Assembly: GCA_963665555.2 (NCBI GenBank) | Contig: OY762308.1 | Coordinates: 2,418,001-2,482,000, forward strand | Direction: 5' to 3' | Length of the DNA: 64,000 bases | DNA from: CAXXXW01 sp963665555 | Lineage (GTDB): Bacteria > Pseudomonadota > Alphaproteobacteria > Thalassobaculales > Thalassobaculaceae | Part shown: positions 49,933 through 59,065 of the stretch, piece by piece | Layout: each line of letters begins with the position of its first letter | How positions within the stretch are numbered: the first letter of the stretch is position 1 | Program-made: the position numbers and the translations under genes | The notes under the pieces: generated by a model | Database searches by the model: none | What the model saw: only the letters and a program-made list of their open reading frames with translations | What the model was told of the DNA's origin: nothing

Positions 49933-50973
49933 TCACGCCGCCCGTCCCGTCGCGAAGTCCTCGAACGGCGTTCGGACGCGCCGCAGGTCCTGGAGCAGGT
50001 CCGGCGGGAAGTCCTCGTTGAGGCCGGTCGAGAGCACATCGGCGAGGCCGCCGAAACGCGCCTCGATCCCGGCGGCGATCCCGTCGTGGCGCGCGCTGAC
50101 GCAAAACAGGTCCAGCACATCGTCGGGGATTTCCGCCGCCAGCCGGTCCCATTGCCCGGCCTTGGTCATGGCGTTGAGCTTGCGGCCCAGGTCGCCCAGC
50201 CCGTGCGTCTCCAGCACCGGCCAGTAGGCCGGCGTCGAGCCGTAGAAGCCGAGCCGGTAGCGCATCGTCTCCCGCGCCCGCGCGACCGCCTCGTCGTCCG
50301 GCCCGGTGGCGACGAAGCCGCCGCCGGAGACCTCGAAATTCGCGCGCTTGCGCCCGGACGCCGCCAGCCCCGCCTCGATCCGCGGCAGGATGGTCTCGCG
50401 CGCGTATTTCGCGGTGCAGAAGCCGTGCAGGCGCGCGCCGTCCGCCTCCTCGGCCGCGACCCGCATCATCGCCGGCCCCACGGCCGCCAGCGTGATCGCC
50501 GGCGGATCGGCCTCGGACGGCTCCGGCGTGAACTCCGGCGTCATCAGGGTGAAGCGGTAGTGCTCGCCCTCGAAGGCCAGCTTCTCGCCGTATTGCCAGC
50601 AGCGCCAGATGGCGCGCAGCGCCCGGATGTACTCGCGCATCCTCGGCGCCGGCGGCGACCACGGCGCGCTGAACCGCTTCTCGTTGTGGGCGCGGATCTG
50701 CGTGCCGAGGCCGAGCGCGAACCGGCCGCCCGAAATGTCGTTCAGGTCCCAGGCGAGGTTGGCGACCGCCATCGGGCTGCGCGCGAAGGCGACCGCGATC
50801 CCGGTCGCGAGCGCGATCCGCGAGGTGTGCAGCGCCGCGACGCCCAGCGGCAGGAACGGGTCGTGCCGCAACTCGGTCGAAAGCAGGCCGTCGTAGCCCG
50901 CCGCCTCCATCGCCGGCGCGACGGACGCGATCCGCCGCAGGCCGGCGTCGGTGATGTTCCGGTACACGCGCAT
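49933..50973 (-). CDS. LLM-class oxidoreductase (F420-type family)
   Basis: The 346-residue protein has the luciferase-like TIM barrel: AGYDGLLSTELRHDPF, ALATGIAVAFARSP, NDISGGRFALGLGTQIRAHNEKRF. The pattern matches the MSMEG_2256-like group, often called F420-dependent, but FMN is equally possible. No F420 biosynthesis genes are visible. It heads the minus-strand operon that continues with two acyl-CoA dehydrogenases and the DOPA-dioxygenase-like gene. Confidence 0.82.
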   Translation of the reverse strand: MRVYRNITDAGLRRIASVAPAMEAAGYDGLLSTELRHDPFLPLGVAALHTSRIALATGIAVAFARSPMAVANLAWDLNDISGGRFALGLGTQIRAHNEKRFSAPWSPPAPRMREYIRALRAIWRCWQYGEKLAFEGEHYRFTLMTPEFTPEPSEADPPAITLAAVGPAMMRVAAEEADGARLHGFCTAKYARETILPRIEAGLAASGRKRANFEVSGGGFVATGPDDEAVARARETMRYRLGFYGSTPAYWPVLETHGLGDLGRKLNAMTKAGQWDRLAAEIPDDVLDLFCVSARHDGIAAGIEARFGGLADVLSTGLNEDFPPDLLQDLRRVRTPFEDFATGRAA

Positions 50974-51084
50974 GGCGCGGCCCCCTCCGCTCCGTCCCCG
51001 CTCCCCCCGGTTTACCGCGCCGCGCGATTTCGCCAAGCGGCCCGGCCGAACGATCGTATCGCGGATGGCGGGCGGGCGGCGGCG

Positions 51085-51113
51085 TTGCGCGGGGCGGCGG
51101 GGCGGGGTAGCCT
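51085..51113 (+). promoter_or_regulatory. Candidate promoter of the 80-aa protein gene
   Basis: TTGCGC (51085-51090), 17 bp, TAGCCT (51108-51113), 35 bp before the ATG at 51148. Confidence 0.4.
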
Positions 51114-51147
51114 GATCGCGTTGCGACGACCGGCCGGAGGTTCCGCC

Positions 51148-51390
51148 ATGTCCGACACCGCGTTCGACACGCTGGCGGCGGCCCGCAAGCTTAAGGCCGC
51201 CCGCGTCGAGCCGGAACAGGCCGAGGCCATCGCCGACGCGATCGGCGCGGCCGTCGGCGGCGGGAGCCTCGTGACCAAGGACCACCTCGACAAGAGGCTC
51301 GCCGCGCTGGAAACGCGATTGGTTAATCGCCTGTACGCCGCCATCGGAATCGCCGTCGGCGTCACGATCGCGGCGTTCAAGCTGTTGTAG
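51148..51390 (+). CDS. Small C-tail-anchored protein
   Basis: The 80-residue protein has a helical, charged N-terminal part (DTLAAARKLKAARVEPEQAE, then a short coiled coil DHLDKRLAALETRLVNRL) and a C-terminal TM (about 63-80, AAIGIAVGVTIAAFKLL). It resembles the DUF1640-type coiled-coil/TM proteins common in proteobacteria and near mobile or toxin genes; no function is known. A GGAGG ribosome-binding site lies 8 bp upstream of ATG. Confidence 0.65.
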   Translation: MSDTAFDTLAAARKLKAARVEPEQAEAIADAIGAAVGGGSLVTKDHLDKRLAALETRLVNRLYAAIGIAVGVTIAAFKLL

Positions 51391-51448
51391 GCCGGCCCGC
51401 CCGCCTCCCGCCGACGCGCCGCGAACCCACCCGCCGGAGGACGCTTCC

Positions 51449-52336
51449 ATGCAAGGCGACGAGGAGTTCATTGCGTCCGTCGAGGCGCTGGCCGGCCATG
51501 TCGGGACCAGGCGCGTCGTCGAGGACGAGATCGGCCTGTCGGTCGTCCGGCGCATCGCCGGGATGCTCGACGAGGACCCGGACGCCTACGCCGCCGGAAC
51601 GCCGCTGCCGCCGCACTGGTTCGGGATTTTCTTCCCCAACGTCACGCGCCAGTCCGACATCGGCCCGGACGGGCACCCGAAGCCGGGCACGGTGCTGCCG
51701 CCGATCCCGCTGCCCCGCCGGATGGGGGCCGGGCGGCGGGTCCGCGTCATGGGCCGGCTGCGCGCGGGCGTGCCGGCGACCAAGACGGTCGAGGTGGTGT
51801 CGATCGCGCCCAGGATCGCCCGCACCGGGCGCATCGCCATCCTCACCCTGCGCGACACCGTGGAGTGCGAGGGCGAGACCGTCGCCATCGACGAGAACGA
51901 CGCGATCTACCGCGAGATGCCGCCGCCGGGCGAAAAGAGCCGGGTGGGGCCGCCCGTCCCCGCCCCGGACGGCGCCGCCTGGTCGGACGAGGTTACGCTG
52001 ACCGAGGCGCTGGTGTTCCGCTTCTCGGCGGTCACCTGGAACGCGCACCGCATCCACTACGACGCGGACTATACCCGCGACGTGGAGGGCTATCCGGCGA
52101 CGGTGCAGAACGGCGGCCTCACCATGACGCTGATGGCGAACGCGGCGCTGGCGCGCGCGACCGGCGAACTGGCGGGCTTCTCCACCCGCCTCACGCGGCC
52201 GGTCCATGTCGGCGACACGGTGCGCTTCGAGGGCGCGCCGCCGGAGGACGGGCCGGACGGAGCGCGGATGCGCGTCTGGGTCCGCGACCGCGACGACGCG
52301 CTGTGCGGGACGATGGAGCTGGACTTCGCGCGATGA
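51449..52336 (+). CDS. MaoC-like/HTD2-type hydroxyacyl-CoA dehydratase
   Basis: The 295-residue protein has a double hot-dog architecture. The C-terminal half has the hydratase-like FSAVTWNAHRIHYDADYTRDVEGYPATV, with Asn/His and Asp in the positions used by mesaconyl-C4-CoA hydratase and HTD2 proteins, followed by NGGLTMTLM. It adds water to, or removes it from, a CoA thioester. Its stop overlaps the CoA-transferase start by four bases (ATGA), so the two act together. Confidence 0.85.
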   Translation: MQGDEEFIASVEALAGHVGTRRVVEDEIGLSVVRRIAGMLDEDPDAYAAGTPLPPHWFGIFFPNVTRQSDIGPDGHPKPGTVLPPIPLPRRMGAGRRVRVMGRLRAGVPATKTVEVVSIAPRIARTGRIAILTLRDTVECEGETVAIDENDAIYREMPPPGEKSRVGPPVPAPDGAAWSDEVTLTEALVFRFSAVTWNAHRIHYDADYTRDVEGYPATVQNGGLTMTLMANAALARATGELAGFSTRLTRPVHVGDTVRFEGAPPEDGPDGARMRVWVRDRDDALCGTMELDFAR

Positions 52337-53544
52337 CGGGCGGGCCGCTCGACGGCGTGCGGGTGGTCGACCAGACGACGGTGGTGGTGGGGCCGGCCTG
52401 CGCCCGCGTCCTGGCCGATTACGGCGCCGACGTGGTGAAGGTCGAGGCGCCCGGCGGCGACCTGTTGCGGACCATGGCCGAGGGGAGCCGCAACCCCGGC
52501 ATGTCCGGCAAGTTCATGAATTTCAACACCGGCAAGCGGTCGATCCGCCTCGACCTGAAGCATCCGGACGGGCTGGCGGCGATGCGCCGGCTGGTCGCGC
52601 GCGCCGATGTCTTCGTCACCAATGTCCGCCCGGCGGCGCTGGAGCGCGCCGGCCTCGACCATGCCCGCCTCGCGGCCGGCAACCCCCGGCTGATCCACTG
52701 CTCCATCGTCGGTTTCGGCAAGGGCGGGCGGTATTACGGCAAGCCGGCCTACGACCCGATCGTCCAGAGCGTCTCCGGCGTCGCGGCGACGCTGCACCGC
52801 GCGACCGGCGAGCCGCGCTTCGTGCCGATGGTGATGACGGACCACGCGACGGGCCTGGTCGCGGCCCAGGCGATCGGCTTCGCGCTCTACCGCCGCGAGC
52901 GGACCGGGGCCGGCGAGGCGATCGAGGTTCCGATGTTCGAGAACATGGCCGCCTTCGTGGCGGCGGAGCACATGGGCGCGGCGACCTTCGAGCCGCCCGT
53001 CGGCCCGACCGGCGACGGCCGCCTGCTCAGCCCCCACTACCGCCCGCTGCCCACGAGGGACGGCTACGTCACGGTCGCCCCCAACACGGACGCGCAGGCC
53101 TTCGCCTTTTTCGACGCCATCGGCCGGCCGGAGCTGAAGGCCGATCCCCGCTTCGACAGCGCCGCCGCGCGCACCGCCAACGCCGAGGCCTATTTCCGGG
53201 TCCGCATGGAGGGGCTGGCGGGCAGGACGACGGCGGAATGGCTGGAGGTCTGCGAACGGCTCGACATCCCCGCGCAGCGCTACAACACGATCGGGGAGAT
53301 GCTCGGGGACCCGCACCTCGCCGATGTCGGCTTCTTCGCGGAGGAGGACCATCCGAGCGAGGGCCGGATCCGCCGCTTCCGGCCGGCCAACGCCTTCTCC
53401 GGCGGGATGCGCGAGGACCGCCGCCACGCCCCGCGGGCGGGCGAGCACACGCGCGAGGTCCTCGCCGAGGCGGGCTACGGCCGGGCCGGGATCGACGCGC
53501 TGCTGGCCTGCGGCGCGGCGCTGGAGGCGGACGCGCCGGCGTAG
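52333..53544 (+). CDS. Class III (CaiB/BaiF-type) CoA-transferase
   Basis: The 403-residue protein has GVRVVDQTTVVVGPACARVL, GADVVKVEAPGGDLLR, LDLKHPDG, catalytic Asp141 in YDPIVQSVSG and ERTGAGEAIEVPMFENM. It is translationally coupled to the MaoC-type dehydratase, as in mesaconate/C5-dicarboxylate and related organic-acid pathways, where CoA is transferred to the substrate before hydration. Confidence 0.9.
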   Translation: MTGGPLDGVRVVDQTTVVVGPACARVLADYGADVVKVEAPGGDLLRTMAEGSRNPGMSGKFMNFNTGKRSIRLDLKHPDGLAAMRRLVARADVFVTNVRPAALERAGLDHARLAAGNPRLIHCSIVGFGKGGRYYGKPAYDPIVQSVSGVAATLHRATGEPRFVPMVMTDHATGLVAAQAIGFALYRRERTGAGEAIEVPMFENMAAFVAAEHMGAATFEPPVGPTGDGRLLSPHYRPLPTRDGYVTVAPNTDAQAFAFFDAIGRPELKADPRFDSAAARTANAEAYFRVRMEGLAGRTTAEWLEVCERLDIPAQRYNTIGEMLGDPHLADVGFFAEEDHPSEGRIRRFRPANAFSGGMREDRRHAPRAGEHTREVLAEAGYGRAGIDALLACGAALEADAPA

Positions 53545-53584
53545 CCGCGCGCCCGGCGGTTCGGTCGAGGGGCGCGGAACGGGG

Positions 53585-53613
53585 TTTTCCCGGAGCGCCG
53601 GGGGGCGTAGGAT
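53585..53613 (+). promoter_or_regulatory. Candidate promoter of the 161-aa coiled-coil gene
   Basis: TTTTCC (53585-53590), 17 bp, TAGGAT (53608-53613), 26 bp before the ATG at 53639. The -35 box is weak. Confidence 0.33.
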
Positions 53614-53638
53614 CGCCCCAGGATTCGGGAGGTTCGCG

Positions 53639-54124
53639 ATGAGGGAGCACGCTGGCGCGATCGCCGCCGTCGCCGCGATAGCGGGACTTCAGATCGGCCT
53701 CTTCGTGTGGCTGAAAAACGACATGTCCGCGATGGAGCAGCGCCTCGTCGCCCGCATCGAGGCGACCGAGATGCGCGCCCATCGAGAGCGTCAGGCCCTG
53801 GAGGAACGCGGCAAGGAGCGGCTCGATGGTCTCGAGCAACGCCTCATGATCCGGATCGACGGGCTTCAGAAACAGATCGACGGGCTTCACGGGCGGATCG
53901 ACGGCGTCGAGAGACGGATCGACGGCATCGAGAAACGGATCGACGAAGTCCGGGGGGACCTCCAGGCCTTCAACGGCCGCTTGCGGGGCGTGGAGCAGGC
54001 GGCCGCCGCGATCAACGGCTACCTGCTGGCGCTCGACCCGCCGGGGGACGGCGCGGCGGAGGGGGCGGACGAGGCGCCGCCGATCCTGCCCTCGCCCGCG
54101 TCGCCCGGCGCCTCCGAACGCTGA
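53639..54124 (+). CDS. Membrane-anchored coiled-coil protein with IDG repeats
   Basis: The 161-residue protein has an N-terminal TM (about 6-25, GAIAAVAAIAGLQIGLFVWL), then a coiled coil (27-122) with 7-residue units of the form RIDGVEK-, seen five times between about 75 and 105 (RIDGL, QIDGL, RIDGV, RIDGI, RIDEV). It ends in a short acidic/proline-rich tail. No enzymatic motif is present. The aldolase-like gene is convergent, with 12 bp between stops. Confidence 0.6.
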   Translation: MREHAGAIAAVAAIAGLQIGLFVWLKNDMSAMEQRLVARIEATEMRAHRERQALEERGKERLDGLEQRLMIRIDGLQKQIDGLHGRIDGVERRIDGIEKRIDEVRGDLQAFNGRLRGVEQAAAAINGYLLALDPPGDGAAEGADEAPPILPSPASPGASER

Positions 54125-54136
54125 CGCCGGCCCCGT

Positions 54137-54919
54137 TTACGTCGCGTAGTCCGGCTCCTTGCGGTCGAGGATGCGCTTCAGCGCGTCGAAATGCCATTCG
54201 GCGTTGGAGCGGTCGCCGTAGCGCATCTTGGTCCCGCCCCAGGACTCGTAGGTCTTGTCGATCACCGGCTGGGGCAGCGGGCGCAGCGGGCGGCCGGTCC
54301 ACATGGCGTAGAGCTGCACCTGCGCCACCCGCTCCAGGTAGTACAGCCGGTCGTAGGCCTCCGCGACATTGCGGCCGAGCGTCAGCGCGCCGTGGTTCGC
54401 CATCAGCAGCACCGTGTGCTCGCCGCACACTTGCGCCAGCCGCTCCCCCTCCCGCGGGTCGAGGGCGGGGCCGGTGTATTCGTCGTCGTAGCCGGCGCGC
54501 ATGATCGTGCCGAGTTCGGTCTGGCCGATCGGCTGGATGGTCTGGTCCTCCAGCCGGGTGAGCGCGCTGGCGTAGGGCATGTGGGTGTGGAACACGGCGG
54601 CGGCGCTTTCCATGGCGCGGTGCATCGGCGCGTGGATGCAGAAGGCGGAGCGCTCGACGATCCCCTCGCCGCGCCTGACCTCGCCGTCGTAGCCGACCTC
54701 CATGAAGCTGCTCGCCGTGACCTCCGACCAGTGCATCCCGTAGGGGATCTGGTAGTAGCGGTCGTCGTGGCCCGGCACGCGCAGCGTCAGGTGGTTGAAG
54801 ATGCCCTCGTGCAGGTCGTGCATGACCGCGCAGCGATGCGCGGCGGCGAGGTCCACGCGGGCCTGCCATTGCTCCTCGGTGTGGCCGAGGGTCCCGGCCT
54901 TCGACTGGACATAGTTCAT
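54137..54919 (-). CDS. Class II aldolase/adducin family protein
   Basis: The 260-residue protein has the adducin/aldolase II zinc-site histidines in NHLTLRV, VFHTHMPYASAL and LMANHGALTLG. Compared with OtnC-like proteins it has the longer adducin-like N-terminus and C-terminus (ESWGGTKMRYGDRSNAEWHF). Possible roles are sugar-acid aldolase or decarboxylase. It lies 99 bp downstream of an intergenic region shared with no other start on this strand; the operon at 55019 is on the same strand upstream. Confidence 0.83.
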   Translation of the reverse strand: MNYVQSKAGTLGHTEEQWQARVDLAAAHRCAVMHDLHEGIFNHLTLRVPGHDDRYYQIPYGMHWSEVTASSFMEVGYDGEVRRGEGIVERSAFCIHAPMHRAMESAAAVFHTHMPYASALTRLEDQTIQPIGQTELGTIMRAGYDDEYTGPALDPREGERLAQVCGEHTVLLMANHGALTLGRNVAEAYDRLYYLERVAQVQLYAMWTGRPLRPLPQPVIDKTYESWGGTKMRYGDRSNAEWHFDALKRILDRKEPDYAT

Positions 54920-55018
54920 CGCGCGCTCCTCGAAACGGGGGTTGGGTCGGCTCGCGCGAAGTCTCCACATTCCGGGCGCGCGGTCAACCGCGGCGCGCGG
55001 GGGGCGGCGGACGGCGCG

Positions 55019-56059
55019 CTACATCCCCATGGCGCGGGCGATCTCGGCGTAGCTGTCGCGCCGCGCGGCGGGGTCGTGCGTCCAGGTGACCACCGCGACT
55101 TCCTGGACGCCGAGGCGCGCGGCAAGCGCGCGGATGCGCGCCGCGACCTCCGGCCCGGTCCCGACCGTCGCGGTCGCGCGCAACTCCGCGATCCGCGCCG
55201 CCTCGCGTTCGCTGTACGGGGCGGCCAGCGCCTCCTCCGGCGATTCGAAGGGCGCGTGCAGGCCGCGGTCGCGGAACAGCTGCCAGCGCGCCCGCGAGGT
55301 GTAGCGGTGCTGCGCCTCCTCGCTTGTCGCCGCCGCCAGCGCCCAGACGCAGATGCCGGCCCGGGGTTCGGGATGCCGCGCGCTCGGCCGGTAGGTCTCG
55401 CGGTAGAGGTCGAGCGCCTCGGCCCCGCCGCGCCCGTCGGTGAAGAACCAGGCGAAGGAATAGGGCAGGCCGAAATGCGCCGCCACCTGGGCGCCGTAGG
55501 CGGAACTGCCGAGGATCCAGATTTCCGGCGCGGTCTCGCCCTCCGGCTGGGCCTTGAGCCGGGCGAAGGGATGGCCGTCGGCCAGCGGCTCCCCGTGCAG
55601 CCAGGCGTCGAGGTCCATGACGTCGTTGGGAAAATGCGCCGGCCGCTCGTTCGCGAGCGGGTTCAGCGCGAAGGCCGTCAGCCCGTCGGAACCCGGCGCG
55701 CGGCCGAGTCCGAGGTCGATCCGGCCCGGCGCCAGCGCGTCCAGCACCCGGAACTGTTCCGCCACCTTGAAGGGCGCGTAATGCGGCAGCATGACGCCGG
55801 CGCTGCCCACCCGGATGCGTTCGGTCGAAACCGCGATCGCGGCGACCAGGATTTCCGGCGCGACGCCGACGATGACCGGGTGGTTGTGGTGCTCCGACAC
55901 CCAGAACCGGTCGTAACCCAGCGCCTCGCAATGGCGCGCGAGGTCCACCGTCTCGCGGATCGCGGCCGCTTGCGGGCGGCCCTTGACGGCGATCGACTGG
56001 TCGAGGACGGAAAGGCGCACGGGCGGGCGCCCCCCGGCGGGCGGGGCGGGGGCGGTCAT
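55019..56059 (-). CDS. LLM-class flavin-dependent oxidoreductase, LuxA-like group
   Basis: The 346-residue protein has the group 1 LLM pattern: RLSVLDQSIAV, ALGYDRFWVSEHHN, GSAGVMLPHYAPFKVAEQF, DALAPGRIDLGLGRAPGSD and ILGSSAYGAQVAAHFGLPY. Members use FMN to oxygenate or reduce small molecules. The start overlaps the stop of the CoA-transferase at 56056, so both come from one operon with ggt further upstream. Confidence 0.88.
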   Translation of the reverse strand: MTAPAPPAGGRPPVRLSVLDQSIAVKGRPQAAAIRETVDLARHCEALGYDRFWVSEHHNHPVIVGVAPEILVAAIAVSTERIRVGSAGVMLPHYAPFKVAEQFRVLDALAPGRIDLGLGRAPGSDGLTAFALNPLANERPAHFPNDVMDLDAWLHGEPLADGHPFARLKAQPEGETAPEIWILGSSAYGAQVAAHFGLPYSFAWFFTDGRGGAEALDLYRETYRPSARHPEPRAGICVWALAAATSEEAQHRYTSRARWQLFRDRGLHAPFESPEEALAAPYSEREAARIAELRATATVGTGPEVAARIRALAARLGVQEVAVVTWTHDPAARRDSYAEIARAMGM

Positions 56060-57264
56060 TCCGCCGGGACGGGCGCGGACCGGGCGGGCGCCGGCGCGCT
56101 TTCGGCCCCGTCGAGTTCGGCCAGGATTTCGGCGTTGTGCTCGCCCAGGCGCGGGACCCAGGTCCGGGCGCCCACATCCGCGAGCGGGAACAGCATCGGC
56201 GTGTTGGCGACGCGGTAGGATTCCGGCCCGTCCCGCACCTCCACCGCCGCGCCGCGCGCCGCGACCTGCGGCCGGGCGATCGACTCCGCCAGCGTCAGGT
56301 AGCGCGCGCAGGGGCAGCCGGCGGCGTTTATCCGCGCCTCCGCCTCGGCGGCCGGGAGCGCGCTTGTCTCGCCCTCGATCTCGGCCATCAGCGCGTCCCA
56401 GTTCCCGATGCGCGGCCCGGCCTCGGCGAAGCGCCTGTCGGCGAGCCAGTCCGGGCGGCCCAGCGCGCGGGCGAGGCCGGCGAAGTTGGCGGCGCTCACC
56501 GGGGCGACCATCAGGAACCCGTCCCGCGCCGCGACCGGCGCGAAGACCAGCGCCTGGCCGCCGTCCGGGACCTGCGCGGCCTGGTATTCGTGCGCCATCA
56601 TGTTGTGGATCGCGTCCATCATCGCCACGTCGATCCGCTGGCCGCGCCCGGTCCGCTCGCGCCCGAACAGCGCGGCCGCGACGGCGGCGCAGGCATGGAC
56701 GCCGCCCATGAAGTCCGGCGCGTTGCTGCGGTGGCGGATCGGCCGGTCGAGGCGCGGCTCGTAGTCCATCGTCATGGCGTCGAAGCCGCTGGCGGCGTTG
56801 ACGATGGTGGCGTAGGCGGGCCGCCCGGCCTCCGGCCCGGTCTGCCCGTAGCCGGAGATCGAGCAATAGACCAGGCCGGGGCGGAGCGCCGACAGCGCCT
56901 CCCAGGAGAGGCCGAGTCGGTCCATCACGCCGGGCCGGTAGTTCTCCAGCACAACGTCGACGCGGGGGACCAGCCGCCGGACCAGCTCGACCGCCTCCGG
57001 CCGCTTCAGGTCCAGCTCCAGGCTCTTCTTGCCGCAGTTCATGTGGCCGAAATAGGCGGAGCGGCCGCCGCGGAAGGGCGGGGCGTTGCGCATGATCTCG
57101 CCGCCCGGCGGCTCCACCTTGACCACCTCCGCCCCCATGTCGGCCATCAGCCGCGAGCAGTACGGACCGGCGACGAACATGGTGAAGTCCAGCACCCGCA
57201 CCCCGGCGAGGGGGCCGGGCGCGCGTTCGGGGGCGGGCGCGGCCCGCTCGGCGCCGTCCGGCAT
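56056..57264 (-). CDS. Class III CoA-transferase homologue with substituted catalytic Asp
   Basis: The 402-residue protein has the family framework: GVRVLDFTMFVAGPYCSRL, GAEVVKVEPPGGEIMRNAP, LDLKRPEAVEL, SGYGQTGPEAGRPAY. Where the other two CoA-transferases in this window have Asp followed by xxVQ (Asp147, Asp141), this one reads A-T-I-V-N (152-156). The acid that forms the aspartyl-CoA intermediate in formyl-CoA transferase therefore appears to be missing. It may be non-catalytic, act as a racemase-like branch member, or use another residue. It lies 10 bp downstream of ggt. Confidence 0.82.
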   Translation of the reverse strand: MPDGAERAAPAPERAPGPLAGVRVLDFTMFVAGPYCSRLMADMGAEVVKVEPPGGEIMRNAPPFRGGRSAYFGHMNCGKKSLELDLKRPEAVELVRRLVPRVDVVLENYRPGVMDRLGLSWEALSALRPGLVYCSISGYGQTGPEAGRPAYATIVNAASGFDAMTMDYEPRLDRPIRHRSNAPDFMGGVHACAAVAAALFGRERTGRGQRIDVAMMDAIHNMMAHEYQAAQVPDGGQALVFAPVAARDGFLMVAPVSAANFAGLARALGRPDWLADRRFAEAGPRIGNWDALMAEIEGETSALPAAEAEARINAAGCPCARYLTLAESIARPQVAARGAAVEVRDGPESYRVANTPMLFPLADVGARTWVPRLGEHNAEILAELDGAESAPAPARSAPVPAE

Positions 57265-57274
57265 GGCGACCTCC

Positions 57275-58993
57275 CTAGAAGCCCATCGCGCGGCCGGAGC
57301 GCCGGGGATCGGCCCCGCCGCTCATGACGCCGCGTTCGAGGTCGGCGTGGATGGCGCAGACCCCGGCCACCGCGTCGGAGCGTTCCGGCAGCCGCTCCAC
57401 GTCGTGGCCGCGCCGGGCGAGTTCGGCCAGCGCGCCGTCCCCGACCCCCGCCTCGACCGCCAGCCGGCCGGGTTTGGAGTCGTGCGGCTCGAAGGAGCCG
57501 GGATGGCTGAAGGTGGAGAACCTGGGCGCCTCGATGGCGTGCTGGATCGGCATCCCGAAGACGACGCGGTTGAGGAACACCTGCAGCATTCCCTGCGGCT
57601 GCGCGTCGCCGCCGGGCGCGCCGAAGGGCATGGCGAACCGGCCCGGCGCGATGGCGAGCGCCGGGTTCGGCGTCAGCCGGGGCCGCTTGCCGGGCGCGAC
57701 CGCCGAAGCGTGCCCCTCCAGCGCGAAGGACTGCGAGCCGCGCGCCGAGGGGCAGAAGCCGAGGCCGGGGATCGCCGGACTCTCGAACGACACGTCCGAC
57801 GGCGTGATCGAGCACATGTTGCCGTCGCGGTCGATGGCGCAGGCGTAGGAGGTGTCCGCCGCCGCCTCGGACGGCGAACGGTCCGCGTGGGCCGCGAAGG
57901 ACACGCCGCCGTATCCCGGTATGTCGCCCGCCGGCGGCATTCCCGGCCAGGCGCGGCCGGGGTCGACCAGGCGGCGGCGTTCGGCCGCGTAGTCCTCCGA
58001 CAGCAACCGTTCGGTCGGCACGGCGACCACGTCCGGGTCGCCGTAGAACCGCTCGCGGTCGGCGAAGGCGAGCTTCATCGCCTCCGCCACCGTGTGCGCG
58101 TAGTCGGCGGAGTTGTGGCCCATCGCCGCGAGGTCGTACCCGTCGATGAGGCGCAGCATCTGGAGCAGCGCCGGCCCCTGGCACCACGGCCGGCAGGAAT
58201 AGACGCGCACGCCCCGGAACCCGATCGACAGCGGCGCCTCGACCGGCGTGCTGTAATCCGCGAGGTCTTCCGCCGCCAGCAGCCCGCCGTTTTCGGCGTG
58301 GAACGCGACGATCCGCCGGGCGATGTCGCCGAGGTAGAAGGCGTCGCGCGCCGCTTGGAGGCCGGCGTCGCGCCCCTTGCCGGCGGCGGCCGCCTCCTCG
58401 TCCGCCATGTGCTGGATGGCGCCGGCGAGGTCCTCCTGCACGAGGAGGTCGCCGAGTTCCGGCGGCTCCCCGTCCTTGAGCCAGATCGAGGCGTTGTAGG
58501 GCCAGCGCCGGTAGTTGTCGCGCGCGCGGACGATGAAGCGGCGCATCGTCGGGTGGACGGGAATGCCCTCGCGGGCGTAGCGGATCGCCGGGGCCGCGAC
58601 CTCGGCGAACCCCATCGTGCCGAAGCGGCGCAGCGCCGTAATCCAGGCGTCGGGCGCGGCCGGCACGACGGTGCGCAACAGGCCGAGCGGGATGCGCCCG
58701 CCATGGCGGTCGCGGAACAGCTCCAGGCTCGCCGCCCTGGGCCACGGGCCGAGGCCGGCGACGCTCCGGACCTCGCCGGTGTCCGCCATGCGGACCAGCA
58801 TGGGCGCGACGCCGGAGAACTGCACCTGGTCGCTGTGGACCACGCCGAGCGCGATCCCCGCCGCCACGCCGGCGTCGACCGCGTTGCCGCCGGCCTCCAG
58901 CATCCTGAGGCCCGCCTCCGCCGCGAGGTAGTGCCCGGCGACGACCATGTGGCGCCGCGCCATGACCATCGGCTGCCCCGGCAATGTCTCCAT
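57275..58993 (-). CDS. Gamma-glutamyltransferase-family protein
   Basis: The 572-residue protein has the two-subunit precursor layout. The N-terminal part has HMVVAGHYLAAEAG and AGGNAVDAGVAAG; the autoprocessing site is Thr381 in AAADTSYACAIDRDGN. The C-terminal part has NPALAIAPG and FGAPGGDAQPQGMLQVF. The usual TTHxS at the cleavage point is reduced to DTSY, so substrate preference may differ from classic GGT, as in cephalosporin acylase-like members. No signal peptide is seen, suggesting a cytosolic enzyme. Confidence 0.88.
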   Translation of the reverse strand: METLPGQPMVMARRHMVVAGHYLAAEAGLRMLEAGGNAVDAGVAAGIALGVVHSDQVQFSGVAPMLVRMADTGEVRSVAGLGPWPRAASLELFRDRHGGRIPLGLLRTVVPAAPDAWITALRRFGTMGFAEVAAPAIRYAREGIPVHPTMRRFIVRARDNYRRWPYNASIWLKDGEPPELGDLLVQEDLAGAIQHMADEEAAAAGKGRDAGLQAARDAFYLGDIARRIVAFHAENGGLLAAEDLADYSTPVEAPLSIGFRGVRVYSCRPWCQGPALLQMLRLIDGYDLAAMGHNSADYAHTVAEAMKLAFADRERFYGDPDVVAVPTERLLSEDYAAERRRLVDPGRAWPGMPPAGDIPGYGGVSFAAHADRSPSEAAADTSYACAIDRDGNMCSITPSDVSFESPAIPGLGFCPSARGSQSFALEGHASAVAPGKRPRLTPNPALAIAPGRFAMPFGAPGGDAQPQGMLQVFLNRVVFGMPIQHAIEAPRFSTFSHPGSFEPHDSKPGRLAVEAGVGDGALAELARRGHDVERLPERSDAVAGVCAIHADLERGVMSGGADPRRSGRAMGF

Positions 58994-59065
58994 GTTCGCG
59001 CTCCCCTCCGCCCCGTCGCGGGCCGCACCATAGCGCCCCCGGCGGGCGAGGGGGAGGGGCGCGTT

